Of a stretch of DNA of 64,000 bases, positions 11,501 through 22,800 are shown in pieces. The stretch's first letter is position 1. The number at the start of each line of letters is the position of its first letter. A model generated the notes under the pieces. It was not told the origin of the DNA. It did not search any database and saw only the letters and a list, made by a program, of their open reading frames with translations. Source of the stretch: Serilophus lunatus (lineage: Eukaryota; Chordata; Aves; Passeriformes; Eurylaimidae). The stretch spans positions 97,456 through 161,455 of the forward strand of contig VXBA01005593.1 in NCBI GenBank assembly GCA_013399895.1, in the 5' to 3' direction. Made by a program: the position numbers and the translations under genes.

Positions 11501-14500
11501 CCTAAGTGATGCTGTGAGTCTACAACTACCTGAAAGGAGGTTGTAGTGAGGTGCTGACTAAAGTTTGTTCTGCTGTGCTTGTATGATGTATGTGGAATAA
11601 TTTCACTAAATCAGTTATGCTAAGTGAAAAAATATTTTTCAGCAGCAGCACAAATGACCTATGTGGTAATGGTACATCACACTAAATGTTATTTATTTTT
11701 ATTAAAGATGCAGGTTTGCAGTGGCTTTCCAGCACATTTCATTTGTGCAGCCCATTAAAAAATCTTCAGGATGCTGCTATATTGAAAAATTGGCTGACTG
11801 AAACATGGGTAAACTTGGCTATGGTGAATTATCCCTATAAAGCTGACTTCTTGCAGCCTCTGCCAGCTTGGCCTATACAGGTAATTCAGAACCAGTATCT
11901 TGCAGAATTAACCATTTGGTTTAACTAATTCTCTCCTTCTCTCCTAGCTCGTGCCTACCTTTTCCTTTATTTTTTTGGCTCGGTAGAACCAACATGACTG
12001 AGAAAAGACAGCCAGGATAATATCTTCTTTTGCATGAGCTTGTTTGTTGACTAGCTGCCACCTGTAGGACTAACAGGTTCTGTCAAGAGCCCAGAAGAGT
12101 AAAAGTGCCAGGGATGACTGAAAAACCTCAGTTGTCCTGCAGACCTGTTTTTGAGTAGCAGAAATGCTGCAGAGAAAGCACATGCAATTAGTTTCTCATG
12201 CTGGGCTTAGCTGACAGAGCTTCCAGCTGAAGAGAAAGTTTTGAGCCCTCTGTCCTTTCTGATGTGGGAAAAATAGTGAAAGAGGAAATGTGGATGTCCA
12301 GAAATGTAGTCATTGCAGGGTCGCTTCTCAAGGCAGAACCTCTTTTCACTCTTTCAAATCTTCATTTGTGCAACTCTGTTTATCCACAGTGCTCCTTCCA
12401 AGATTTCTAATTTCTTGGAGTGTTTTTGTTCTTTTAAGATTCTGAATTTCCTCCAAGATTTTGGGTTATTGTGAAAAGTAGATGAAGCTGGTAAGATATT
12501 AGTATTTTAGGCTACTAAGCAGTAGTTAAGTATAAAACAGATTTTTTTTCCCTTGCGTAGAGCTGCTTGATGGAGGAGAGAGGGACATTCATCTGTCCAT
12601 GTGACTGTCTGCAAAGGGCACTATAAACACCTTGGAAACTATTTCTGCTTTGTTATCATTCTGACAGAACCCAAAAAACATCCTCACCTCCACCACTGTC
12701 CCTGTTATCCCTGCTTGACTGAGGTATAAACCTAAAATAGAAAAGGCCGCTACTCATCTGGACAATAATAATGTATGAAACCTGAATTATTTAAGCTGTT
12801 CAGATACTCTTTTTTTCTGAAACAGAAGCTCTGATATGACTATGAGGTGTGGGAGAGGTGACTAGATGATCTTGGTGGTCTTTTCCAACTTTAATGATTC
12901 TGTGTTTTACTAGCTGGATATAGATGTATGTTGCTTTATCTGTTCTCTCTTATGAGCTGCCTGCGACAATCTGCAGGGAACCCCAATTATACCTGAAGCT
13001 TCTTTGTTATATACTTGTATGTTTTATTATCTTCTTTCATTACAGAGGAGATAAATACTATTTATTGATTATAATAAATTTTAAGGTATGGGAAATTAAT
13101 TAAAAAATTTGGTGAATGAAATATTAAGGTGGCACTTTTTTAAAAAAAATTTTAATCAGACAATATGAAGTTCAGGTTCCTCATAGTAGCATGCACTACA
13201 GAAATTAAATACTGCTTTTTGTGAAAATGCTCAGAATATATCATCCCACAGAAAGATGCCTTCTGGAATCTGGTCTAACTGTACTTGGAGAAGAAATTAA
13301 TATCCTATCAGGTATCATGTATTAATATTTAATTCCTATTCTGATTCTCCTTCTCTCTTTGTTGCAGGAAGCCTGTAAGTTCTTGAAGGATCCCAGTGTC
13401 TCTGAGAAATTGCTGCTGCAGAATGTTTTCCAGGCAGTAAATTTGTATTACAATTACACAGGAGAAGCCTCCTGCTTAGATATGTCTGAGACAGCAACAA
13501 AAAATCTGGGTGAAATGGGTTGGTACTATCAGGTATGCACAGTAGCCTTTCTGAATTGCAACCCACTGAGGTTTTTTTGAATTAGAGCTGATGAGTTGTC
13601 AAGTCATTTGGCTGTCAATATATTGTGTCAGATATTATTGATGGATGGATGACAAATGTAGTCAGAAACCAAGTATGATTGCAGTGGGGAGAGCGAGGCA
13701 GAAAAGAGAAGCAGCTTTCCTAGGAGGTTTAGGTTGTGTCCTCCTTAATGGTCTCTGCAACCAGCTGCAAAGAGATTGTAGCAAGGTGGTGGATCAGCCT
13801 CTTAAGTAACAAGCAAGAGAATGAGAAGAAACGTCCTCAAATCTCAACAGAGGAGGTTTAGATTCAATGTGAGGAAAAATGTCAAGCACTGAAATAGGCT
13901 ACCCAGGAAAACAGTGCAGTCGCCATCCCTGGAGGTATTTAAAAGACACTATCCACTTAGGTATACAGTTTACTGGAGGACTTGGCAGTTTTAAGATTGA
14001 GTTGAACCATAAGCATAAAAGGTCTTTTCCAAACTAAATGATTCTGAGGTAGTTTGATAGTAATTGACAATAATTACTGATTGAATGTGTTTGAAGTTTC
14101 CTTTTTAAATACTGCATTAACAGCTATTATATATGTAATAATATATAACAATCTCTTGGGAATATATCTTATTGACTGCCCTTTATTTCAGGCTTGTACT
14201 GAGATGGTGATGCCCTTATGCACAGATGGTGTCCATGACATGTTCGAGCCTCAGAAATGGGACTTTGATGCATTTTCAGAAGAGTGTTACAGGCTATGGA
14301 GAGTGAGGCCTCGCCCTTCATGGATTCTTTCTATGTATGGAGGAAAAAACATCAGTTCACATAGCAACATCATCTTCAGGTGAGCCCTGGTTCAGCTGGT
14401 AGTGTAGAGTCTTCTATCAGTTTGGGTTGTCAGTGCAGAAAGTGTGCCCTAAGTACCAAAAGGATCTGTCTTGCAGCACTCCAGCCAAATAAATGATGGG

Positions 14501-17500
14501 CATGCTTTGTGTTGCTCTTGAGAGTAAAATGGTCAATCTGCAGTGGCCAAAGAAGCCAAGCATTTGTTACTACCTGTGTTATTGTAAAAAAAGAATCTGT
14601 GCTGAGGTTCTGCCAAACATAATCTTTTTCCCACGTGGATTCCTTCTTATCTTGCGGCCAAAATCCATGTTTTCCATGCTGGTAAATTCATCTAGCTGTT
14701 ATGAACCCAAAGCACTGCCACTTCCACATAAAAGGAAAGTCTAAACAAGCTCTAGCTATAACACAGAATCTCAGTCACCAAAATTTTGCTCTGACTGATA
14801 GCCTTGTAGAGGAGCTGGTGTGACATTCCTTTTTGCCTTTCATATAGAAAAGAGAGGGAAGTAACTTGGGAAGTTTCTATTACTGCCAGCAGCCCTTTTC
14901 TTTCAGTGGTATTTAGGCAAGTTTCAACAAACTTGTGTAAGATCCAAATATAAAGATATTTCCATTTTAGTAAGGTATACTGGTAATACAACAAAAGTTT
15001 GTCTTTGTACATGGACAAAAAGTGAAAGAAATGTTTCAGTTTAGTGCAAAAAACTAGGACTCACTGCTTGTTCTCTATTCAGCCTTTACTTTGCTTACTT
15101 TTTAAGATTAAACTCTGATGTCTTTAAAGGAAGGATCATGTAACTGTACTTCTGCTATAAGGTGATACAGCTGAGTGCTGTCTGTTCATCAGGTTCTTAC
15201 ATGGTAAAGAAGTGTTCAGTGCACCCATTGGAGCCTGTGCTTCAGGAGTCCTGACTTGCTGCTCTGATTGCCCACCGTGGGAAGCTCCTGGATAAATATT
15301 CCTCTGTATTCTTGTTAAATTTGTGCAAGGCCTTTTAAAAATCCCTGACACTTCTATAAACCAAGCTCAGAATTAGTCTTTTGGATTTTGTAGATAGGTG
15401 TGTATTTTAAAAGGAGCAAGTTCTCACTTGAGTTGAGGATTATTTTCTGCATTGCAGCTGCTAGGCCTTTGAATCCAAACAGATCAATGCTATTGCTTTC
15501 CTCTGGTTTGCCTCTTGCTGTTTCTGTCCCAGCAGGATATCTGCTCTGGAGTGAGAAATTCCACACTTTTTTGGAAAACTTTGTAATAAAAAAAAATTTG
15601 TTGGTTTAACTTAATTTCTGTAGAGTGCTGCTTATTTCCAAGGCTTCACAGCCCTGTATGGTAGAAATCTGCTTTGTAAGCGATAGACAAGCAAACAAAT
15701 CTAAATAAGTGTTTAAGAACTTATGCCAGCTGAAGGAGCTGGAAATGAGAAAAGCCTGAAAGCAACTAGATGAACGTAGAAGTAGTGCTGTACACACAAA
15801 GCTTTTGGATCTCAAGCTGGGGTGTTTCTCTTCAAACAAATACATTGTCAACATTGTACATTTTATATAAGAGTCCTTTATCCTTAAACACTGCAGAATG
15901 CTTTACAAAAAATATCCCAATGTTTACCAGGGGATGTGGCTCCCTGTGGGGTGAAAAGGACTGTGTTTCAAGTGACAGGCAACTTGCACAACAGCGTAGC
16001 ACAGGAAGGGAAAAATACTCCATCTAAAGAGAACCACTGTAGGGTGGATTTATCCAGACGCAGTGGAATTTGGCCAGGATGCTTAAACTAGTGTTGCTGC
16101 TTGTCCCTCTGTGAGCAGTACTTCACTCTGCAGAGTCCCACTGTGTTGGATGTACTGTATGGTGTTAATGCAGGAAACTCCATTGCCACCTTGGTACCTT
16201 CCTGCAGGTATGTAGTGTGTGAGCCGTTACTTGGGCTGTGTGCAGGTGTTACGTACCTGCCACGGGCAGCACATCTTTATTAAAACTACTTTGAGGAAAT
16301 TGAGGTTTTCAGAACACTGTTTCCCTTTTCTTTTCCAGCAGTTTTCACTCCTCTTACTGGAACATGCTGTGTACTTGGTGAGGAAGTGCTGCACAGTGGT
16401 GGAAAGTGGCATTTTAACACTGTTCATGAATGCGGTGGCAGAGTGCTTATAGTAGTTGCAGTGTCTCATCATCAGTCTACTATGGTAGTCAAAATCAGCT
16501 CAGGTGATATTGGACAGTACAAAATTTGGTGTGCACAGTACAAAACCAGATTATTTTTCAGTCTGGATGGATCACACCTAGGTTGTATGCTTCTAAGCTG
16601 GGACACCCACCTACCCAGTTCTGCACTGGCAGGGGAGAGGCAGAAAGCGAAGGCTATTTTCAGAGATACTGGAGCTCTGTGCAGAAGGGAGAATTGTTAG
16701 CACAAAAGAAGGGAATGGTGGCAAAGGAGAGAAAGCACAACGATGCCTGGCTCGAGAAAAGGTGAGAGAAAAAAGTTAATAAAAGGAAACATGGTAGCCA
16801 TGGAGAGTGGGCATATTAAAAAAGGATGCACTGACAGTGCTGCTAAAATTGTGTAAAACTTCTTGTTCTGAGCAGGGCTGGAGGGCTGAGGATACCAAAG
16901 AAGATTTAAGAAAGAGAACAGTTTTCTGTCAAGGAAGTATATGAATTGAAAACAGGACTAGCATGCTCATATTTTGCATTTTTTTTAATGAAGTTCTACT
17001 TGCCTGGCCACTGCTAGAAAGGAATGGCTGACCTTTTTTATTCATTTCCTTTTAATTCTTTGGTTTACATTGGGAAATTCCTGTCCTGTGAGATGAGTAA
17101 CTGAGTACTTACATGTATGCTTAGTTTCAACACATAAATAATACATTCTAGTTGGTACTGAATTATCTTATTCTGTGAAAGCTGTTAAGATTTATGATTT
17201 TGTGGTGAGCCCTCCATCCCCCCTCACTTCCCAAACTGTGTCAGTGCCTCTAGTGCCATCACTTGGCAGGAGACGCAGAGGACACAGTTAGAAGCTTGCA
17301 GAAAAGCCACAAGGCAGTGTTGTTTCCTTGTTGCATGCTTGACTTCCACATGACTAGGAAGATCCAAATTCATGTGCATCATGGGTCTCTCAACAACTCA
17401 TTCCCCTGTTGCCACGGTGCTCTGCTGGTTCAGGTGACTTTTTGAATACAATGCTTTTGGTTTATTGGGCAGCTCTTTATGCTTTTGGTTTTGCAGGTAC

Positions 17501-18832
17501 AAAATGTTTCTCTTGTCTGAAGACATATTTAGAATCACTGAAAGTAAAGAACTACAGAGACTAAAGATATTTAGCTGAGGTTTTTTTCAGTGGTAAAACA
17601 AGGGAAATATTAGTTGAACTGCCTCAGATTTTTACTCTTAGCTATTTCTAAAAAACCTTTCTTTTAATCATTATTTTCCTGTTATCTTCTGGTGCTACCA
17701 CTGAGATATTTTTCTAGCTGCATATCTCTTTATGTCCAAGGATGTTTAGATGTTTCTTAGATCCATCTAGAAATTTACCCTTGCATACCCTAGCCCCATG
17801 TCTGACATTTCCTTTTGTGAGCATGTCCAGTGTTTTAAGTGAGGAACAGATCTAGATTTGCTTAGTTCCACAAGTATATAGGTGTTGTTTTCTTTGTGCG
17901 GAAAGATGAACCATGTGTGGGAACAACATTGCACTAAAGGAAAATAAGATATAGTAGGGATTATTTGGTCCGAGCTAGGAATGAGAGATGGAGAACTCCC
18001 TGGTTAAGCCATTGCCTTGCTCCATGAATTATTATTTGGAGCTGTATGCAAAAAATCCTTTTAAATGGTTTAGGGTGAGGGAGGAAGGGAAGTAAATGGC
18101 ACTGAATTGTCTTGTCACAAGAGAAGAGCAATTTTAAACAGTTTTTTGAGAGATAAAAGCTTCGTTTTAATATGGTTGTTTTTAGAAATAAGCAGGCTCA
18201 TGGACTGTCCAAACATTTCTTTGCAAAACCAGGTTGGCACTCAGCTGAGGTAGAACTCAGCAAAAGGAAGAACTTCTGAAAGTTCAGTTCTAAAGAGTCC
18301 AGTAGACCATTTGTTTATGGGTGGCAGCAGATTTGTCTCCAGAGACTTTGGCATTGTTACAGGTTATTACCTGAATTAGCAGATAATTAATGAGAAGCGT
18401 AGCCTAGCTTAAGCTGCTGATAGCTCCATACCTCTGTCAAGACAGCCTCTTTCAGCAGAGACACAGGGCACAGCAGGGCACAAGACACTGAGATAGGGCT
18501 GAGGTCTGTTTCTGTTGCTACATATGTAAAACTAGTTAAAAGTCAGGGTGGATAAGTAGATGTGAGCTGCAGCCTCGCTGCTGAATGCCTTGTACAGCTA
18601 CCTTAATGAGTTACTCTTTCTTTATAGCAATGGTGGCCTGGACCCATGGTCTGCAGGTGGGGTGACCCAGAACATCAGTGATTCCCTCGTGGCAATTATG
18701 ATCCCAGATGGAGCCCATCATCTGGACCTACGCAGCCGTAACCCTTTGGACCCCAAATCTGTACAGCAGGCTCGAGCCTTGGAAATCTGCCACATGAAGC
18801 AGTGGATTGAAAAGGCCAGACAGAGCCACTGA
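8379..18832 (+). CDS. PRCP: PRCP, lysosomal Pro-X carboxypeptidase (eight 3' coding exons; first exon missing)
   Basis: PRCP is a serine carboxypeptidase of family S28 that removes a C-terminal residue after proline (angiotensin II/III, des-Arg9-bradykinin, alpha-MSH) in lysosomes or at the cell surface. Exons 8379-8519, 9603-9704, 10027-10208, 10931-11088, 11708-11880, 13368-13532, 14192-14379 and 18628-18832 all have AG acceptors and GT donors and join in one frame to 437 residues plus TGA. The nucleophile lies in GGSYGG (residue 123), Asp in GGLDPW (375) and His in GAHHLDLR (400). These correspond to human Ser179, Asp430 and His455 as I recall them, so about 56 N-terminal residues (signal peptide, propeptide) are absent. 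N-glycosylation sequons include NLT, NNT, NES, NYT and NIS. No frameshift or internal stop is seen, so the gene looks functional. The next gene on this strand is FAM181B, about 29 kb downstream. Confidence 0.96.
9603..9704 (+). CDS. PRCP: PRCP coding exon (residues 48-81)
   Basis: The acceptor is CCTCCAACCAG and the donor GTAAGT. The exon is 102 nt, phase 0 at both ends. It encodes GFMWDVAEELNAMLVFAEHR followed by a YYGESLPFG segment, which is nearly invariant in vertebrate PRCP. The E-H-R-Y-Y-G-E-S motif is typical of S28 peptidases, and NES is a sequon. Confidence 0.96.
10027..10208 (+). CDS. PRCP: PRCP coding exon with the catalytic serine (residues 82-142)
   Basis: The acceptor is TTTCTCTCAG. 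The donor is GTGAGT after GTTGG, leaving two bases of a Gly codon. The exon holds the nucleophile elbow I-G-G-S-Y-G-G, with the Ser codon at 10150-10152, followed by the conserved MLAAWFRMKYPH segment. The exon is 182 nt and the frame continues into the exon at 10931. Confidence 0.96.
10931..11088 (+). CDS. PRCP: PRCP coding exon (residues 142-195)
   Basis: The acceptor is TCTTTGCAG and the donor GTAAGA. The first base completes a split Gly codon and the text continues ALAASAPIWQFGDLVPCG, a strong PRCP match. The exon ends with one base of the next codon after AINHLSST. It is 158 nt. Confidence 0.95.
11470..11530 (+). repeat. CR1 3' tail remnant in a PRCP intron
   Basis: A short match to the CR1 3' end in sense orientation: GATCTTGAGGATCTTTTCCA, then ACCTAAGTGATGCTGTGAG. 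It is a strongly truncated or decayed copy. Confidence 0.65.
11708..11880 (+). CDS. PRCP: PRCP coding exon (residues 195-252)
   Basis: The acceptor is TTTATTAAAG and the donor GTAATT. The exon is 173 nt and ends in phase 0 after LPAWPIQ. It encodes GLQWLSSTFHLCSPL and TWVNLAMVNYPYKADFLQ, matching the helical lid (SKS) domain that covers the active site in this family. Confidence 0.95.
12850..12910 (+). repeat. CR1 3' tail remnant in a PRCP intron
   Basis: GACTAGATGATCTTGGTGGT followed by CTTTTCCAACTTTAATGATTC and TGTG is the standard sense-strand CR1 terminus. Only about 60 bp survive. Confidence 0.75.
13368..13532 (+). CDS. PRCP: PRCP coding exon (residues 253-307)
   Basis: The acceptor is TTTGTTGCAG and the donor GTATGC. 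The exon is 165 nt, phase 0 at both ends. It encodes EACKFLKDPSVSEKLLLQN followed by an LYYNYTGEASCLD segment. The NYT sequon aligns with a glycosylated Asn in human PRCP (recalled). Confidence 0.95.
13735..14045 (+). repeat. CR1 3' fragment in a PRCP intron
   Basis: The order of blocks is GAGGAGGTTTAGATTCAATG, AAATAGGCTACCCAGGAAAA, CATCCCTGGAGGTATTTAAA and AAGGTCTTTTCCAAACTAAA then TGATTCTG. This is the canonical CR1 3' region, sense strand, diverged. It ends about 145 bp before the exon at 14192. Confidence 0.85.
14192..14379 (+). CDS. PRCP: PRCP coding exon (residues 308-370)
   Basis: The acceptor is CTTTATTTCAG and the donor GTGAGC. The exon is 188 nt and leaves two bases of a Ser codon. 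It encodes ACTEMVMPLCTDGVHDMFEP and VRPRPSWILSMYGGKNISSH, both highly characteristic of PRCP. NIS is a conserved sequon. Confidence 0.95.
14380..18627. other. Largest PRCP intron in the window, nothing recognised
   Basis: A 4248-bp intron between the seventh and eighth visible exons. Open frames are short and unlike known proteins, and no clear CR1 or LTR was recognised in it. Confidence 0.6.
18628..18832 (+). CDS. PRCP: PRCP terminal coding exon with catalytic Asp and His
   Basis: The acceptor is TTCTTTATAG, after the largest intron (4248 bp). The first base completes the split Ser, followed by NGGLDPWSAGGVTQNISDSL. The charge-relay Asp codon is at 18641-18643 and the catalytic His at 18716-18718 in GAHHLDL. 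The frame ends with TGA at 18830-18832, close to the family's usual C-terminus. Confidence 0.95.
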
Positions 18833-19885
18833 AGTGGTACTGCAACAGCTGTGGCCATTATACTTCTGTTGGCTTTGCTGGGAGTAGGGTCAGGCCTTGT
18901 GATGTGGTCATTTGAGCATTTCCCTCCTGCTTCCTCACCTGTGTTGCAGTGCTCACCATGGCTTGTGCCCACAAGAGAAGTAGGCAGTAAATGGATGGAG
19001 TGCATTCTCAGAGAATAAACTTCAGTCAAAATGCATTTCAGTCAAACTGATGGAGCATTTCAGTCAAAATGCTTGAGCTGCCTGCTTGGCCTTGCTTTCT
19101 CCTCTTCTGCTCTTTTCAAATGCTGTACTTTACCACGGAGTAGTAACAGGTTCCTGTTCTAGGCTTGATGTCTTGCTCTTTGCTCTGCTGAGCAATTGTT
19201 TTCAGCTGCTGGTATACACAGTGGGTTAAATGGCAGTATTTTTGATGGAATTCCTGCTGCCTCCGGTGGGAGTGAAATTCAAGCATCCTCAGCTGGTGGA
19301 GATAATGAGGGAGCAGAAATCACATCTTAATGTGATATTCGGTAGAGAGGTAGGGAAGACACGGGGAGACTGGCTGTGCTGTTTGTAAAGAAACTAAGCA
19401 GCTCTTACCTTTTGGAATCAGTGCTGGAAAAGAAAGAAATACAATTTTTTTTCTCCTTAGTTTTCTTGTGGCTTATTAATCAAGTGGGTTTTTATATTCT
19501 GTGCTGTACTGAATGGTCAGGGCTGGGCCCAGACTCGCTCTGCTGATAACTGCCTGGGCATGCACAATCTGCATCAGGGTTTTATTTCTTCCTTTGCTAT
19601 TTGTCCTACATCTGAAATATCTGTCACTGTGATCATGGTTGCCAAAGAAATCCGAGTGTATTTTGTGTATGTGTACGTATGTGTGTATCCCCCACAAACA
19701 CATAGCTTTCTTAAATCAGGAAGCTTTTGAAGCTATTCTCTTGAGCAAATGTGACACTTGTGCGGGCTTGAGCTTATGAAGTGACAAATAATTGGGGCTA
19801 TGCCTTGTGTGGGTTCCTCCCTCCCCCCCATTCTGTGTATTGTTCAAATTCTGCATGATCTGTTTGCTGATGGCTCTTCAATAAA
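18833..19885 (+). other. PRCP: PRCP 3' UTR with two candidate polyA signals
   Basis: Downstream of the stop there is no further conserved frame. AATAAA occurs at 19014-19019 and again at 19880-19885, the second followed by a T-rich then A-rich stretch. A duplicated ATTTCAGTCAAAATGC-like phrase lies at about 19027-19070. Use of either signal is inferred, with the distal one giving a UTR of about 1.05 kb. Confidence 0.55.
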
Positions 19886-22800
19886 AGCCTTTTTTAAAAA
19901 AATTTGTTTGCCGGACAAACTATTGAAAACAGAGAATGCAGCTATCCCCTTGGATCAGCCTAAAGCCTGATGCTGAGCTCACCAAGCCAGGTGCACTGGG
20001 CTTTCTGTAAGGCTTCCAAACCAGACAAACTGCCCTGATTCATGAGACAGCATATTTGACATTAATAAATGGCTGGGGCAGTCCCCTCGTTTTCCAGCTT
20101 TGGCTTCATTCACACTGCAGCCCTTCTTCAGAAAGGATTCTTTGCAGTATAAAGGACAACTCCATTTTAGAAAGATTCGGGCAAGGCTTCGTGTCCCCAG
20201 ACTCTTAAAATTCCATTTCTGCTGAAAAGTTTTCTCAGCTTTGATGATATGCTTGATAGTTGAGTATTTTCCTAAGACACCAGGTGGCCTTTTCTGTTTC
20301 CAGTCTCCTCCCATCCTCTGGGAACAAAGCAAACCCAACACTGAATTTTTATCTTTTCAAACACTCCTGTGTATCTTCTCTCCAATACAATGTCATTTTC
20401 CTTGTCTTGTGTTAAACATGGCATTGATGTCCGGACTCTGCAATCTGAATCGTGCCTTTGAGCAAGGGTGATTACTTGAGTATAGAGAACAAGACCAGAG
20501 AAGAGCCACAGGAGTGAAGGAAGAGCTATGTAGGATTTGCCTGAAATGTGTTGACTGAAATGTGTTGGTGATCACTTTTCCAATAGTTCCAGTTTTTGCT
20601 GTAAATATACCCCAGTCTCTTACTCAGAGAGTAAGAGCATCTTTGATCTTTTTTTGGAAACAAAAATTACTGTTTGTTTTAATCAAGTACATTACAGTGA
20701 AGTTTTTAGAAATGCTATTTTTTACATGTTAATTGATGTATTGTAATGTCCTGGTTTACTGCAAGCCGAGGAATGAAACCTGTAAGAGTAAATATAAATT
20801 TGGGGATCAGAAATGGTTTAATTGAGCAAGCGAGAGCCTGGTCCAACCGCTCCCATTGATTGCTCAGGGTGCTACTCCAAGTGCAAATTTTGGGATAAGC
20901 ATTTCCATGTTGTATGGAAAAAGATGTGGGGTTATTTATGCACTGGGCTCTGAACTGGCTGTATTAATAGCTGCTCTATATTGTTAATCAGCTTGTGTCT
21001 TCTCTCTCCCCTGCTAGTGAACTTACTGTCTCAGGAAATAGTTGTTGCTTTGTTGTTTGGAAAACACTTTTTAGTTTCAAGCAGCTTAAGTAATTTAAAA
21101 TTTCATTCTTCTTTCTCTTTTCACTCCTTTTGTAAGCAGAAAGTTACCTTCAATAACATTTAAAACAACACACAATTTTTCAACTTTAAGTTTTGCGAAA
21201 TGACATTTGAAAGAAGAAGTGGGTTCTGGGGTTTCTTTTTGTTTATTTGTGTTTTTTCAAACAATCTTACTATTCCATTCAGATTCTCGCTGCTTGGACC
21301 AGCTTATGAATTATGTTGTTTTTATGTTATTTTTAATTGATCTTTTTACTTTTTTTCCCGTCAAGTTGAGTAGTTGAAACTTTAGGTCTTATTTATCTCA
21401 AATATTCGGACTTCATTTTAAAATCCATGTGCACATTTCTGAACACTACCAAGGGCCTCTCTTGTGGTTCGGCTACCTCAGCTAAATGTTGGCTCTCTTG
21501 TGTGTTTCATACAGGTGAGAACAAATTGGGCCATGGCAAACAATTGATTTATCTTTCCAGGCATATGATGATTGCCATACTTCATCTCAGGCTTATGTAA
21601 ATCCTTGGCATGTGTCAGAAGCTATTGGAATTGAAAACTGTATGTTTCCTACTCACTGGAGAAAATGCAGGCAGAAAAAAAGATTAATGCTCTCCTCCAG
21701 GCATGAATCTTACTGGTGAACCTGCAGTTTGTATCAATAAAAATATTAAAATAATGAAATGTTGAGTTTCTCAAACTGGATTTTGTTTTGCAAGGACATG
21801 AATTTTTATCTTTTGGCAGATTCAGAGTTCCGCAAGTGACGCTGTCTTGTTTGCACTTGACTGTTGGGGGAAACCGGTTACAGAAATCCTTGAGTTGCAC
21901 ACATGGCAGCCAGGATGGCAGATGGGGAGTCTCTGCACTTGTTTGGTAGTTCCTCACTTCAGAGGTTTGGCTGTGTGGTGAGGAGCAGGTGTATGAGCTG
22001 GTTGTTCTCTGTACATGACCACAGTGAATGCAGTCAAGCTACCTATAATGGGGAAAAGTCTATTTTTGTTTTGAAAGCTTATTTCAGTCCCAAGCAAACA
22101 CCCACTTCCTACATGTCTGTGGTGAGGAAGGTCGTGAAGACAGATCTGTAATGCCCCTGACACAGCAAGGAGAGCTTTTGACTGACCTATGCAGACCAAA
22201 GTGTTAATAGGGCAGGGCTAAGGCTGCAGAGTCTTTGGAGGAAGCTAAGTAGATTTTGCAACTCATTTTGGTTGTAGGATAATTTTGAAGATGATGAAAT
22301 ACTGCATCAACAAAGAAGAGTATAGAAAGGAAAGTCCTTCCCTGTAGCATGGACTCTGAATTACAGGAAAAGTGAGAATCAAGTTTTGTCTCCCATTCTG
22401 CCTGCCCACAAAAGATGTTGCAGACAAATGCCAATATGCTTTAAATGAGGGATTTTTTTTTCTACCTCTGGCCTTAGAAAGGGAATTTAGCTTTTGTGAA
22501 TCTAATCTTTATGGAATCATAAATGACCTGAAGAATTTTCTGTATATAAAGACTGCATGTAGACGCTCAGATATTTCAGCTCTTTGCAGAACTAATGGTG
22601 GAAACATTGTGCCTTTCTGGCAGTCAGGAGGACACTATGAAAACACTAAATGTGGGATGAAAGAGCACAGGAGATTGTATATTCCAAGCCTCCATTTTTC
22701 AATTTCCCCCGTTGATTCAGAACATCAGTGTTACACTGTAACTGGGGGCATGCATTCATGAAACCCTGTGCTTAGAGGAAAAATAGAAAATTTTTATGGT